DNA of 64,000 nucleotides, taken from contig CADCTA010000077.1 in NCBI GenBank assembly GCA_902805675.1, forward strand, positions 24,984 to 88,983. The letters run 5' to 3'. The notes beneath the pieces were generated by a model. It was not told where the DNA came from. It searched no databases and saw only the letters and a program-made list of their open reading frames with translations. A program made the position numbers and the translations under genes. Origin of the DNA: an uncultured Chthoniobacterales bacterium (GTDB taxonomy: Bacteria > Verrucomicrobiota > Verrucomicrobiia > Chthoniobacterales > UBA10450). Each line of letters begins with the position of its first letter. Positions within the stretch are counted from its first letter, which is position 1. This document shows positions 52,702-60,968 of this stretch, in pieces.

Positions 52702-53075
52702 CAGGGGCGTAGAATAGAAGCGCGCTTTGCGAGGCGCAACCACTCATGTTCGAGCGCGGCGTAGGTGGCGTTCGCAGCCGCAGGGCGAGCGATCAGGACG
52801 AGCCAGACGCCGTCGCGCACGGCGTGCTGATGCAGCCGAACCGCCTCCCGCATTCTCCGTCGGACGCGATTTCGAGTGACCGCTGGCCCGACGCGCCTGG
52901 ACGTGACGAACCCAGCGCGAAAAGCGCGCGCGCAGTCCATTTGCAGGACGCCCAGGATGAGCAGCGCGCCACGATGCGCAGCGCCCTCGCCCTTCACGCG
53001 CAGGAACTCGGCGGAGCGCGTCAATCGGCGCGACTTCGCAAATGTCAGCGCGCCATCGTCAGCTGAACTGATCAC
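52701..53075 (-). CDS. rnpA: Ribonuclease P protein component
   Basis: 124 residues with a GTG start at 53075 (TTG 53078 is the alternative). [19 protein letters not shown] is the conserved N-terminus; [20 protein letters not shown] is the RNR motif that contacts RNase P RNA. Forms RNase P for tRNA 5' maturation. The ribosomal protein L34 gene rpmH, normally just upstream, is absent from this position. Start context is weak. Confidence 0.92.
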   Translation of the reverse strand: MISSADDGALTFAKSRRLTRSAEFLRVKGEGAAHRGALLILGVLQMDCARAFRAGFVTSRRVGPAVTRNRVRRRMREAVRLHQHAVRDGVWLVLIARPAAANATYAALEHEWLRLAKRASILRP

Positions 53076-53130
53076 CAACCGCTTGTATCAGGTTGATGGC
53101 GGAAGACGCCAAGATTGGTGCGCGTGTACA

Positions 53131-53167
53131 GAAAAAGTCTTCCCGCAGCCCTGCCACGGGAAGACTT
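53131..53167 (-). terminator. Intrinsic terminator after the small lipoprotein gene
   Basis: aagtcttcccg, 11-nt loop, cgggaagactt: a perfect 11-bp stem. On the minus strand it is followed by TTTC after the stem's own TT, giving a short U-tract. It lies 20 nt downstream of the lipoprotein gene at 53188 and separates it from rnpA. Confidence 0.75.
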
Positions 53168-53187
53168 CATGCGACGCAGCGCCTGGT

Positions 53188-53457
53188 CTACGGACTTGGC
53201 GCAGGATACGTGGTCGCCGGGGTGGACGTCTCAGTCGTCGTGTTCCCGGCCGGCGAGGATGGGGTCATCGTCGTGCTTGTGCTGGAGTTGCTGTGGGTGT
53301 GACTACCGCCCGCTGGAGAAGGATTCACGATCGTCGTGTTGTTCTCCGTCTTAGTGGCCGGTGAGGGCGCCGTGGTGGTGGTGGGTTGAACTTCGGTTCG
53401 TTGCTCACAGCCGGCGAGAAGTGCCGCGCTGGCGAGAATGCAGATGGTTTTCTTCAT
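53188..53457 (-). CDS. Small Thr/Ser/Pro-rich lipoprotein
   Basis: 89 residues. Lipoprotein signal MKKTICILASAALLAGCEQ with lipobox LAGC (Cys17). The remainder is a disordered Thr/Ser/Pro/Asn stretch (TTTTAPSPATKTENNTTIVN) with no domain. It may be a spacer or glycosylated surface peptide (speculative). A clear terminator follows, which supports an independently transcribed gene. Confidence 0.65.
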   Translation of the reverse strand: MKKTICILASAALLAGCEQRTEVQPTTTTAPSPATKTENNTTIVNPSPAGGSHTHSNSSTSTTMTPSSPAGNTTTETSTPATTYPAPSP

Positions 53458-53602
53458 CGGGTGTTGAAATTTCCCGTGGTGGGATACTCAAGAATCGGGC
53501 GCAGAAGCTGTTTCGGCCCTGCCTAAGCATGTGGTCGACAACAACTTGTGTGACACTGCTGCGCAAATCCTGCGAAGGCGCCATTCACGCCCCCCTTCGC
53601 GA

Positions 53603-54700
53603 CTACAACGCTGCCTCGTACTTAATCCCGTGCGCCTCCGCGACGGCTTCGATCGTCAGCCGCCCATCACGCGTGTTGATGCCGCCAGCCAGGGCCGGCA
53701 CTTTCGCGCACGCCGCTTCTAATCCGAGGTTCGCCAACAGCTCCACGTAACGGGAGGTGGCGTTCGTCAGCGCCTGCGTGGCTGTGCGAGCGTATGCACC
53801 CGGCATGTTCGCCACGCAGTAGTGGATCACATCCTCTTCCACGTACACAGGATCCGTATGTGTGGTCGCGTGCGAGGTCTCGGCACAACCGCCCTGATCG
53901 ATCGCGATATCGACGAGCACGCTGCCGCGTTTCATGCACCGCAACATCTCGCGCGTGATCAGCTTCGGCGCCTTCGCTCCCGGCACGAGCACGGCGCCGA
54001 TCAGCAAATCGACTGACGGCATCATGTCGAGCAGGTTTGCCTCGTTCGAGTAGAGGGTATTCGCCTGCGGCATCGTGATGTCGAGGAAGCGCATCTTGTC
54101 GAGGTCCACCTCGAGAATCGTCACGTCCGCTCCGAGCCCGACGGCCATGCGCGCGGCATGCACGCCCGAGGTGCCACCGCCGATCACGACGACGCGTCCC
54201 GGCATCACACCCGGTACGCCGCCGAGGAGCACACCGTTGCCCCCGTTGTGCTTCGCGAGGTAGTAAGCGCCCATCGTCACCGACATGCGCCCCGCGATCT
54301 CACTCATCGGCTCCAGCAGCGGCAGCCGGTTGTTCACCGAGATTGTCTCGTAGGCTACGCCGGTCACCCCGGATTGAAGCAGCGCTTCGGTCAAACTCTT
54401 CGAGGCCGCGAGGTGCAGATAGGTGAAGAGAATTTGCCCCTTTCGCAGCAGCGCGTACTCCGCCTGGAGCGGCTCCTTCACCTTCACCACCATGTCGGCT
54501 CCGCCGTAGACGTCCTGGGCAGTGTCGACGATCTTTGCGCCGGCCTTCACGTACTCCTCGTCGGCGTACCCGGAGCCCAGGCCAGCGCTTTTCTGCACCA
54601 GAACGGTGTGGCCGCGCCGCGTGAGCAGGAACGCGGAACCAGGCACCAAACCGACGCGGTGCTCCTGCTCTTTAATTTCTTTGGGAACGCCGATGATCAT
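53603..54700 (-). CDS. ald: Alanine dehydrogenase
   Basis: Reversible NAD-dependent oxidative deamination of L-alanine to pyruvate. 365 residues from the ATG at 54700 (TTG 54706 would add two). Conserved features: [20 protein letters not shown] with the catalytic Lys-Glu-His group, a pyridine nucleotide site in [20 protein letters not shown], and [18 protein letters not shown]. Typical length of about 370. It lies between the small lipoprotein gene and yqgE. Confidence 0.95.
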   Translation of the reverse strand: MIIGVPKEIKEQEHRVGLVPGSAFLLTRRGHTVLVQKSAGLGSGYADEEYVKAGAKIVDTAQDVYGGADMVVKVKEPLQAEYALLRKGQILFTYLHLAASKSLTEALLQSGVTGVAYETISVNNRLPLLEPMSEIAGRMSVTMGAYYLAKHNGGNGVLLGGVPGVMPGRVVVIGGGTSGVHAARMAVGLGADVTILEVDLDKMRFLDITMPQANTLYSNEANLLDMMPSVDLLIGAVLVPGAKAPKLITREMLRCMKRGSVLVDIAIDQGGCAETSHATTHTDPVYVEEDVIHYCVANMPGAYARTATQALTNATSRYVELLANLGLEAACAKVPALAGGINTRDGRLTIEAVAEAHGIKYEAAL

Positions 54701-54733
54701 GCCCAACCCCTTCGCAGAAGATCGGGCACGGTG

Positions 54734-55294
54734 CTAGTTCAAAGAGGGATCGTCGGGCGCCGCAGCGAGCATTTTGTACCACGGACCGAGACCACGCATA
54801 ATCTCGAACCACAGCTTCGGCAGCCGATCCGGTTGCAACGCAGCACGCGTCGGCTTTTGCAGGATCCAGGCCTTCTGCTTCATCTCGGCTTCCAGCTGTC
54901 CCGCGCTCCACCCCGCATAACCGACAAACGCGCAGATCGATGACGGATCGTCCTCGATTCGCTCGTGAGCTTCATCGACACCGACATTGTGGTTCAACTT
55001 CAGCCCATTCGCGTCTTCCCATTCGAAGGCGGCGAACATCAGCTGATTCTTGCCGACCGGCCCGCCGAGGAATACCGGCACATCGGCCAGGCCCTGCGGC
55101 GGCTCTTCGCTCACCAGATCCGACACATGCTTGTCCAGTGGCCGGTTCAGGATCACGCCCAGCGCCCCATCGGTAGGATCGTGCGCGGAAATGAAGAGCA
55201 CGCTGCGCCGGAAATTTGGATCGAGCATGTTCGGGTGCGCGATCAACAATGACCCGGTGAGATTCTCTGGCGCATCGCTGCCCTGGTTGCGCAT
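54734..55294 (-). CDS. yqgE: YqgE/AlgH family protein (DUF179)
   Basis: 186 residues. Opens with ENLTGSLLIAHPNMLDPNFR and RSVLFISAHDPTDGALGVIL, both signatures, with VFLGGPVGKNQLM and FVGYAGWSAGQLEAEMKQKA. Structure known for homologues, activity not. Its 3' end is 34 nt from the ald start; recF lies upstream on the same strand. Confidence 0.92.
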   Translation of the reverse strand: MRNQGSDAPENLTGSLLIAHPNMLDPNFRRSVLFISAHDPTDGALGVILNRPLDKHVSDLVSEEPPQGLADVPVFLGGPVGKNQLMFAAFEWEDANGLKLNHNVGVDEAHERIEDDPSSICAFVGYAGWSAGQLEAEMKQKAWILQKPTRAALQPDRLPKLWFEIMRGLGPWYKMLAAAPDDPSLN

Positions 55295-55347
55295 GTAAAT
55301 ACTAGAACTCTTTCGGCCGCTTTCCGCAAGAGAAACGTCGGCTCTCG

Positions 55348-56403
55348 TTAGGCACTTTTTTCCTGAACCCTGCCTCCGGATAAGACGTACACGGGCCCGT
55401 GTGTCTCCTCTTCCTGCCAGCTCATCGACGTGGCGGTGACAAGCTTCTGCGCATCAGGCGGTAATGCGCGCAGCAGTCGGTTGCGCCGTGCTGGATCCAG
55501 CTCGCCAAAGATATCGTCTATCAACAGCAGCGGCAGCGAGCCGGCTCCCAAGGCGAAGACGCGCGCCTGCGCGATCTTCAGCGCGAGCGCAATCGTTCGC
55601 TGCTGACCCTCCGATGCGTATTGCGCCGCTGGCATGCCGTCGACCAGCAACGGGATGTCGTCGCGATGCGGGCCAATCACCGTTTGCCGAAGCCGCGCTT
55701 CCTGCGGGCGCGACTCCACTAGCTGAGTGGCGAAGTCCGGTGAATTGCCGGGGGCGAACTGCAATTTGAGCGCCTCGTTGCTGCCGCCGATCTCCACATG
55801 CGCTTGCAGTGCAAAAGGCGTCAGGCGTTCAACGAGTCGGGCGCGCATCAGCCCGAGCTTGGCGCCGTGCTCAACGAGCGGCGCGTCGTACGCTGCGATC
55901 TCGCGCGGCCGCGGCTGCGCCGATTTCAGAAGTGCGTTCCGCGAACGAAGCGCGCGTTCGTAGGAGCGCAGCGTGGCGCGGTAAGCTGGCTCGATCTGAA
56001 CACCAAGGAAGTCGAGGAACCTCCGCCGAGCATCAGAGCCACCCCGCACTAGCTCGATGTCCGTGTTCGCAAGCGAGACGACACGCCCGATCCGCAAATA
56101 CTCCGCCGGGGTCCGCTGCTCCACGTCATCAAAGGCAATCTTCCGCCGCAGGGCGCTATACCGGAACTCCATGCGATGCTGGGCATACTCGCCCGCGACG
56201 GCGAACGACTTCTCGCCGACGCGAATCAGCGGCGCGAGGTTCGAGCTTCGCTGCGATTGCAGCCGCAACAGTACACACGCCGCTTCGAGGATCGAGGTTT
56301 TCCCCTGCCCGTTCTGTCCAATGAAGAAATTGAATCCAGGCGCGAAATCTACGCGTATTGATTCAAAGCAGCGAACTTGGCGCAATTGTAGCTGAGTAAG
56401 CAT
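55348..56403 (-). CDS. recF: DNA replication and repair protein RecF
   Basis: SMC-like ATPase that loads RecA at single-strand gaps with RecO and RecR. 351 residues. Walker A is GQNGQGKTS (residues 29-37), the arm region contains RRRFLDFLGVQIEPAY, and the signature and Walker B region reads ASEGQQRTIALALKIAQ with LLLIDDIFGELDPARR. recF usually sits near dnaA/dnaN, but neither is adjacent here. RecO is encoded at 12769. Confidence 0.95.
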   Translation of the reverse strand: MLTQLQLRQVRCFESIRVDFAPGFNFFIGQNGQGKTSILEAACVLLRLQSQRSSNLAPLIRVGEKSFAVAGEYAQHRMEFRYSALRRKIAFDDVEQRTPAEYLRIGRVVSLANTDIELVRGGSDARRRFLDFLGVQIEPAYRATLRSYERALRSRNALLKSAQPRPREIAAYDAPLVEHGAKLGLMRARLVERLTPFALQAHVEIGGSNEALKLQFAPGNSPDFATQLVESRPQEARLRQTVIGPHRDDIPLLVDGMPAAQYASEGQQRTIALALKIAQARVFALGAGSLPLLLIDDIFGELDPARRNRLLRALPPDAQKLVTATSMSWQEEETHGPVYVLSGGRVQEKSA

Positions 56404-56565
56404 TGTCGGTTGTCGCGAGATTGTCGCACAACTTGGCCAGAAAGGGGTTGCGAGGCACCGGAAGCTCGCTTACCACTTCGACAGTTTTGGAAGATTGTTC
56501 TGGGGGGAACAGCCGCCCTTCGCGTCCATCGGACGCGGGGGGCGGTACTTTTTTGCCCTGACGCG

Positions 56566-57255
56566 ATGAACGAGCATCCCCCGCCCCGCCGCAAGTCTCT
56601 GTGGCCGTGGGCACTTACGCTGATGTTCCTCGGCGCGCTCGCGCTCATCGCCTTCCTCTTCCTGCGCATCGAATCGTGGCCGGTGCGGACGGCGCAGCAA
56701 GGCACCGCGGAGCTGGAACGGCTCGCCGGAAAGGTGCGCGACACGTTCGTCGAACTCGCGCAACTGCAGCCGCGGGTGACGATCAACGACCGGGTCGTCA
56801 TGGAGCAGACCACTGGCGTGGCTGAGCTGGCGCTGGTTTCGCGCAAAATGTCGGTCGAGCATGAATTTTCTCACACTTGGGCCGGCAGCACGAAGCGCGT
56901 GAAGCTGCAGGCGACGTTCGTCGCGAAGGCGGGCTTCAACTTGAAGGAGAACGTCGCGGTCGATGTGCGGGACGATGCGATCTCGGTGCAGATGCCGCGC
57001 GCCATGATCCTGGGCGTGGAGCAGGAGAAGGTAGATGTCCTCGAATTTGAGAACGGCTACTGGAACCGGATCTCGGCGGAAGAAATCGAAAAGGAACTCG
57101 CCGCGCTTCCGCGGCTCGCGCGCGAGAAGGCAGAGCAGGCCGACCTCACCGCAGAAGCCGAGCGCGCGCTCGAACAGCAGCTTCAAGAGCGGCTCGGAGC
57201 CGGCAAGCCGGTCACCCTGACGTTTGCTCCGATCCCTGTGACGTCGAAGCAGTAG
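56566..57255 (+). CDS. DUF4230 membrane-anchored protein
   Basis: 229 residues from the ATG at 56566. One N-terminal TM helix (WALTLMFLGALALIAFLFL) follows a basic start, so it is an Nin-Cout protein. The domain about 60-200 (VVMEQTTGVAELALVSRKMS, VKLQATFVAKAGFNLKENVA, AVDVRDDAISVQMPRAMILG) matches DUF4230. A C-terminal coiled region is Glu/Arg-rich. Function unknown. A perfect 7-bp hairpin (CGCGTCC-ATC-GGACGCG, 56521-56537) sits 28 nt upstream. The frame is open from 56410 but without protein-like sequence. Confidence 0.8.
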   Translation: MNEHPPPRRKSLWPWALTLMFLGALALIAFLFLRIESWPVRTAQQGTAELERLAGKVRDTFVELAQLQPRVTINDRVVMEQTTGVAELALVSRKMSVEHEFSHTWAGSTKRVKLQATFVAKAGFNLKENVAVDVRDDAISVQMPRAMILGVEQEKVDVLEFENGYWNRISAEEIEKELAALPRLAREKAEQADLTAEAERALEQQLQERLGAGKPVTLTFAPIPVTSKQ

Positions 57256-57267
57256 CGCCGCGAGACG

Positions 57268-57393
57268 CGGTCATCCTGAGGCTGGCGAAGCGCGCCGAAG
57301 GACCTCGCGCAGGGTCCTTGGCCTATGCATGAGAAGTTCATCGCCAAGGGCCCTGCGCGAGGTCCTTCGCCGTCTGCGCGGCTCAGGATGACC
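57268..57393. repeat. Family B inverted repeat, compact form, before dnaE 3' end
   Basis: Left arm 57268-57314 (cggtcatcctgaggctggcg, then aagcgcgccgaaggacctcg), right arm 57349-57393 (ccctgcgcgaggtccttcgc, then cgtctgcgcggctcaggatg). Here even the inner part pairs (ccttggc with gccaagg), so the whole element folds into one long hairpin. It is the shortest family B copy. Confidence 0.92.
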
Positions 57394-57401
57394 GCTTACA
57401 G

Positions 57402-60400
57402 TTACGCGGCGATCCAGCGCGTCAGCTTCTGCTTCAGATCTGCGCTGGGATCGACACGGAAATCGGCGCCCGCATCCAGTCGGAGCAGCTGGCCGTCTGG
57501 CCGCTCGAACAACAACCGCACCCCTGCCGAGCCCGGGGCTGTGGACAAAATCTGCCGCACTTCTTGTAGCTCGTTAGACGTGGCGCTCGGAGGAAACCTC
57601 AACACCACGACTTCATTCCTGAGGTTAGGCACAGGCTTGGCGGCGCCATTCGTCGGCACGTCGGCAGGGTCGGGCTTCAACACCTTCAGCTTCTGCGCCG
57701 TCGCGCGGATCGTGTCGTCACGTTTATCGAGCGTGCCCTGAAGACCGATCGCTCGGCCCGCGACCAAGTCATCGCCGACCTTCGAGTAAACCTCATTCCA
57801 GACGACAACTTCGAGTGTGCCGGTCAGGTCCTCCACAAACACGACGCCGAACGGTTTCCCTTCCTTCTTTGTGAACTTTTTGTCCACCTGCGTGATCACG
57901 CCGGCGATGCGGAACGATGCGCGATCATCGAGTTCCGGCAATGCGGTGATCGGCTGATATCCGCCGGCCGCGATCCCGCGCGCATAACCGTCGAGCGGGT
58001 GCCCGGTGACATAGAAACCAAGCAGCTCCTTTTCGAAGGACATCCGCTCGTGCTCGCTCCAGGCCGGCACTGCATGCGCCGCAGATTTCGCGGCGGGCGC
58101 CGGCAGATCATCGAAAAGCGAAACCTGTCCGCTCGCGCGGTCCTTGTGCGACGCCGAAGCCGCGGCGAGCGAATCCTCGATGCACGCGAACAACTCGGCG
58201 CGGTCACGGCCGAGGAAATCAAACGCCCCGCATTTCACGAGGCTTTCCAGCATCTTGCGATTCGCAATCCGCGAATCCAGGCGGCGGCAGAAATCTTCCA
58301 GCGAAGCAAAGTCACCGTTTGCGGAGCGTTCGGCGATAGCCGCTTCCATTGCGCCTTCCCCAACGTTCTTAATCGCGGCGAGCCCGTAGCGGATTCCGCG
58401 CACGCCATCCTGATCGGCAGGCGCAAACTTCAACCCGCTACAGTTCACATCGGGCGGGAGAATGGGAATTCCCATCCGCTTACACTCACCGACGAAGACG
58501 GAGATCTTGTCGGTGTTGTTGATCTCGTTGCTCAGCAAACCAGCCATCAACTCGACCGGGTAGTTCGCCTTCAGATACGCTGTCTGATAGCTGATCAGCC
58601 CGTACGCGGCGCTGTGGCTTTTGTTGAATCCGTAGCCGGCAAACTTCTCGAGCAGGTCAAAGATCGCGTTCGCCTTCTTCTCCGCGATGTTGTTCGTACG
58701 CGCACAGCCTTCGATGAAGTTGACGCGCTCTTTCGCCATCTTCTCCTTGTCCTTCTTGCCCATCGCGCGGCGGAGCAAATCGGCTTGCCCTAACGAGTAA
58801 CCGCCGAGCTTCGAAGCCGCCGCCATGACCTGCTCCTGGTAAATCATCACGCCGTAGGTGTCGGCGCAGACTTCCTCGAGCAGCGGGTGCTCGTATTTGA
58901 TCTTCGTCTGCCCCTTCTTGCGCTTGATGTAGTCCGGGATCAGGTCCATCGGGCCGGGCCGGTAGAGCGCGATCAACGCGATGATGTCGTCGATCTTCTG
59001 CACGTCGAAGTTCTTGCAGAGGCTCGTCATCCCGCCGGATTCGAGCTGGAAAATGCCGATCGTCTCGCCGCGATTAAGCAGCTCGAACGTGTTTCGATCG
59101 TCGAACGGGATCTTGCTCAGCTGGAACTCCGGCTCGCGCTCGCGAATCAAGGTGATGGTGTCCTCGATGACCGTCAGCGTCTTCAGGCCGAGAAAGTCCA
59201 TCTTCAGCATCCCGAGGTCGGTGAGCGGACCCATCGCGAACTGGCTGATCACATCGGTGCCTTTGCTATCGCGGCAAAGCGGCACGTATTCAGCGAGGTC
59301 ACGGTCGCCAATAACGACGCCCGCGGCGTGCACACCGGCGTTACGCGAAAGACCTTCCAGCACGAGCGCGTAGTCCCACAGCTGGCGGGTGCCAGGTTCG
59401 GTAGCGATGGCCTTCTTCAGGTCGGGCGTCTTCTCCGCGGCTGACGCGAGGGTGATGTTCAGCTCGTTCGGGATCAGCTTGGCTATGCGGTCGGCTTCGC
59501 CGTAGCTCAACCCAATCACGCGGCCAACATCACGCACCACGCTCTTCGCCTTCAGTTTGCCGAACGTAATGATCTGCGAGACACGCCGTTCGCCATATTT
59601 CTGACGCACGTAATCAAGCACTTCCGACCGGCGAGCTTCGCAGAAGTCGACGTCGATATCGGGAGGCGAGATGCGCTCCGGGTTCAGGAAGCGCTCGAAC
59701 AGGAGATTGAATTGGAGCGGATCGACATCCGTGATGCCGAGCACATAAGCCACCATTGATCCGGCAGCGGACCCGCGCCCCGGCCCCACAGGAATGCCGC
59801 GTTGCTTCGCGAAGTGGATGAAGTCCCAAACGATCAGGAAGTAGCTGACGAAGCCAGTCTTCTCGAGAACGCCGAGCTCATAATCGAGCCGGTCGATCAG
59901 CTTCGAATCGACGCGATCACCGTAGCGCTCGTGCAGCCCTTTGTAGCAAAGCTCGCGCAGATACGCTTCGCGCGATTTGCCTTCTGGCGCCGGATATTCC
60001 GGATAGTTCGTCTTCGTAAAATCGAGCGTCAGGTTACAACGCTCGGCGATCTCGAGCGTGTTGGTGATCGCGCTTGGATGATCCGGAAAGAGCGCACGCA
60101 TTTCGTCGGGTGACTTGAAGTACAACTCCGGGGTGTAACGCATCCGCCGCTCGTCGTGCACCATCTTGCCCGTGCCGATGCAGATCATGACGTCGTGCGC
60201 TTCGTGGTGGCTACGCTCGAGGAAATGGACGTCGTTCGCCGCAACCAAGCCGAGTCCGAATTCCTTTGCCAGAGTCGGCAGCACGCGATTGCACTTCTGT
60301 TGCGCCTCGATCCCGTGATCGTGCATTTCGAGGAAGAAATTCTCCGCCCCGAAGATGTCGCGGAAGTCGCCGGCGCTTTGCCGCGCCTTCTCGAGATTAT

Positions 60401-60854
60401 CCGACTGGATCGCCATGTTGATCTCGCCTTTTAAACAGGCGCTCATGCCGATCAGCCCGGCGGCGTGCGAAGCGAGCATCTCCTTGTCGATGCGCGGCTT
60501 GTAATGCATGCCCTCGAGGTGGGCGTTTGAGATCAGCTTTACGAGATTGCGGTAGCCGGTCTCATCCTTCGCCAGGAGCGTGAAGTGGTAGGCCGCATCA
60601 CGCTGGTTGTTAGGTCGATCCTTGATCGAACCGGGAGCCATGTACGCCTCGCATCCGATGATCGGCTTCACGCCCGCTTTTTGTGCCGCCTGGTAGAACT
60701 CGATCGCGCCGTAGAGGTTACCGTGATCCGTGATCGCGACGGCTGGCATCTCCAGCTCCACCGCCTTTTTCATCAGCTCCTTCATCCGAATCGCGCCGTC
60801 GAGAAGCGAATATTCGGTGTGCAGATGGAGGTGAACGAAGGAGTCGGAGCGCAT
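57402..60854 (-). CDS. dnaE: DNA polymerase III alpha subunit
   Basis: Replicative polymerase. 1150 residues. N-terminal PHP domain (FVHLHLHTEYSLLDGAIRM). Polymerase core: GPGRGSAAGSMVAYVLGITD and PPDIDVDFCEARRSEVL, with the catalytic Asp pair near residue 398. The fingers and little finger regions follow (IYQEQVMAAASKLGGYSLGQ, FNKSHSAAYGLISYQTAYLK). The C-terminal OB-fold has FRIAGVITQVDKKFTKKEGK. Standard DnaE1 size. Downstream minus-strand neighbour is the DUF4230 gene on the opposite strand, with a repeat between. Confidence 0.97.
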   Translation of the reverse strand: MRSDSFVHLHLHTEYSLLDGAIRMKELMKKAVELEMPAVAITDHGNLYGAIEFYQAAQKAGVKPIIGCEAYMAPGSIKDRPNNQRDAAYHFTLLAKDETGYRNLVKLISNAHLEGMHYKPRIDKEMLASHAAGLIGMSACLKGEINMAIQSDNLEKARQSAGDFRDIFGAENFFLEMHDHGIEAQQKCNRVLPTLAKEFGLGLVAANDVHFLERSHHEAHDVMICIGTGKMVHDERRMRYTPELYFKSPDEMRALFPDHPSAITNTLEIAERCNLTLDFTKTNYPEYPAPEGKSREAYLRELCYKGLHERYGDRVDSKLIDRLDYELGVLEKTGFVSYFLIVWDFIHFAKQRGIPVGPGRGSAAGSMVAYVLGITDVDPLQFNLLFERFLNPERISPPDIDVDFCEARRSEVLDYVRQKYGERRVSQIITFGKLKAKSVVRDVGRVIGLSYGEADRIAKLIPNELNITLASAAEKTPDLKKAIATEPGTRQLWDYALVLEGLSRNAGVHAAGVVIGDRDLAEYVPLCRDSKGTDVISQFAMGPLTDLGMLKMDFLGLKTLTVIEDTITLIREREPEFQLSKIPFDDRNTFELLNRGETIGIFQLESGGMTSLCKNFDVQKIDDIIALIALYRPGPMDLIPDYIKRKKGQTKIKYEHPLLEEVCADTYGVMIYQEQVMAAASKLGGYSLGQADLLRRAMGKKDKEKMAKERVNFIEGCARTNNIAEKKANAIFDLLEKFAGYGFNKSHSAAYGLISYQTAYLKANYPVELMAGLLSNEINNTDKISVFVGECKRMGIPILPPDVNCSGLKFAPADQDGVRGIRYGLAAIKNVGEGAMEAAIAERSANGDFASLEDFCRRLDSRIANRKMLESLVKCGAFDFLGRDRAELFACIEDSLAAASASHKDRASGQVSLFDDLPAPAAKSAAHAVPAWSEHERMSFEKELLGFYVTGHPLDGYARGIAAGGYQPITALPELDDRASFRIAGVITQVDKKFTKKEGKPFGVVFVEDLTGTLEVVVWNEVYSKVGDDLVAGRAIGLQGTLDKRDDTIRATAQKLKVLKPDPADVPTNGAAKPVPNLRNEVVVLRFPPSATSNELQEVRQILSTAPGSAGVRLLFERPDGQLLRLDAGADFRVDPSADLKQKLTRWIAA

Positions 60855-60968
60855 CTACGCGCAGTATAGACAGGCCGCCGGAAGCGGCAACACATCACAA
60901 CATCTTGCGGTCGACTTTCGTGCTCCAGCCCGGGCGCGAAGTGGCTCCGCTCGCCGGCAAAGGACCCG

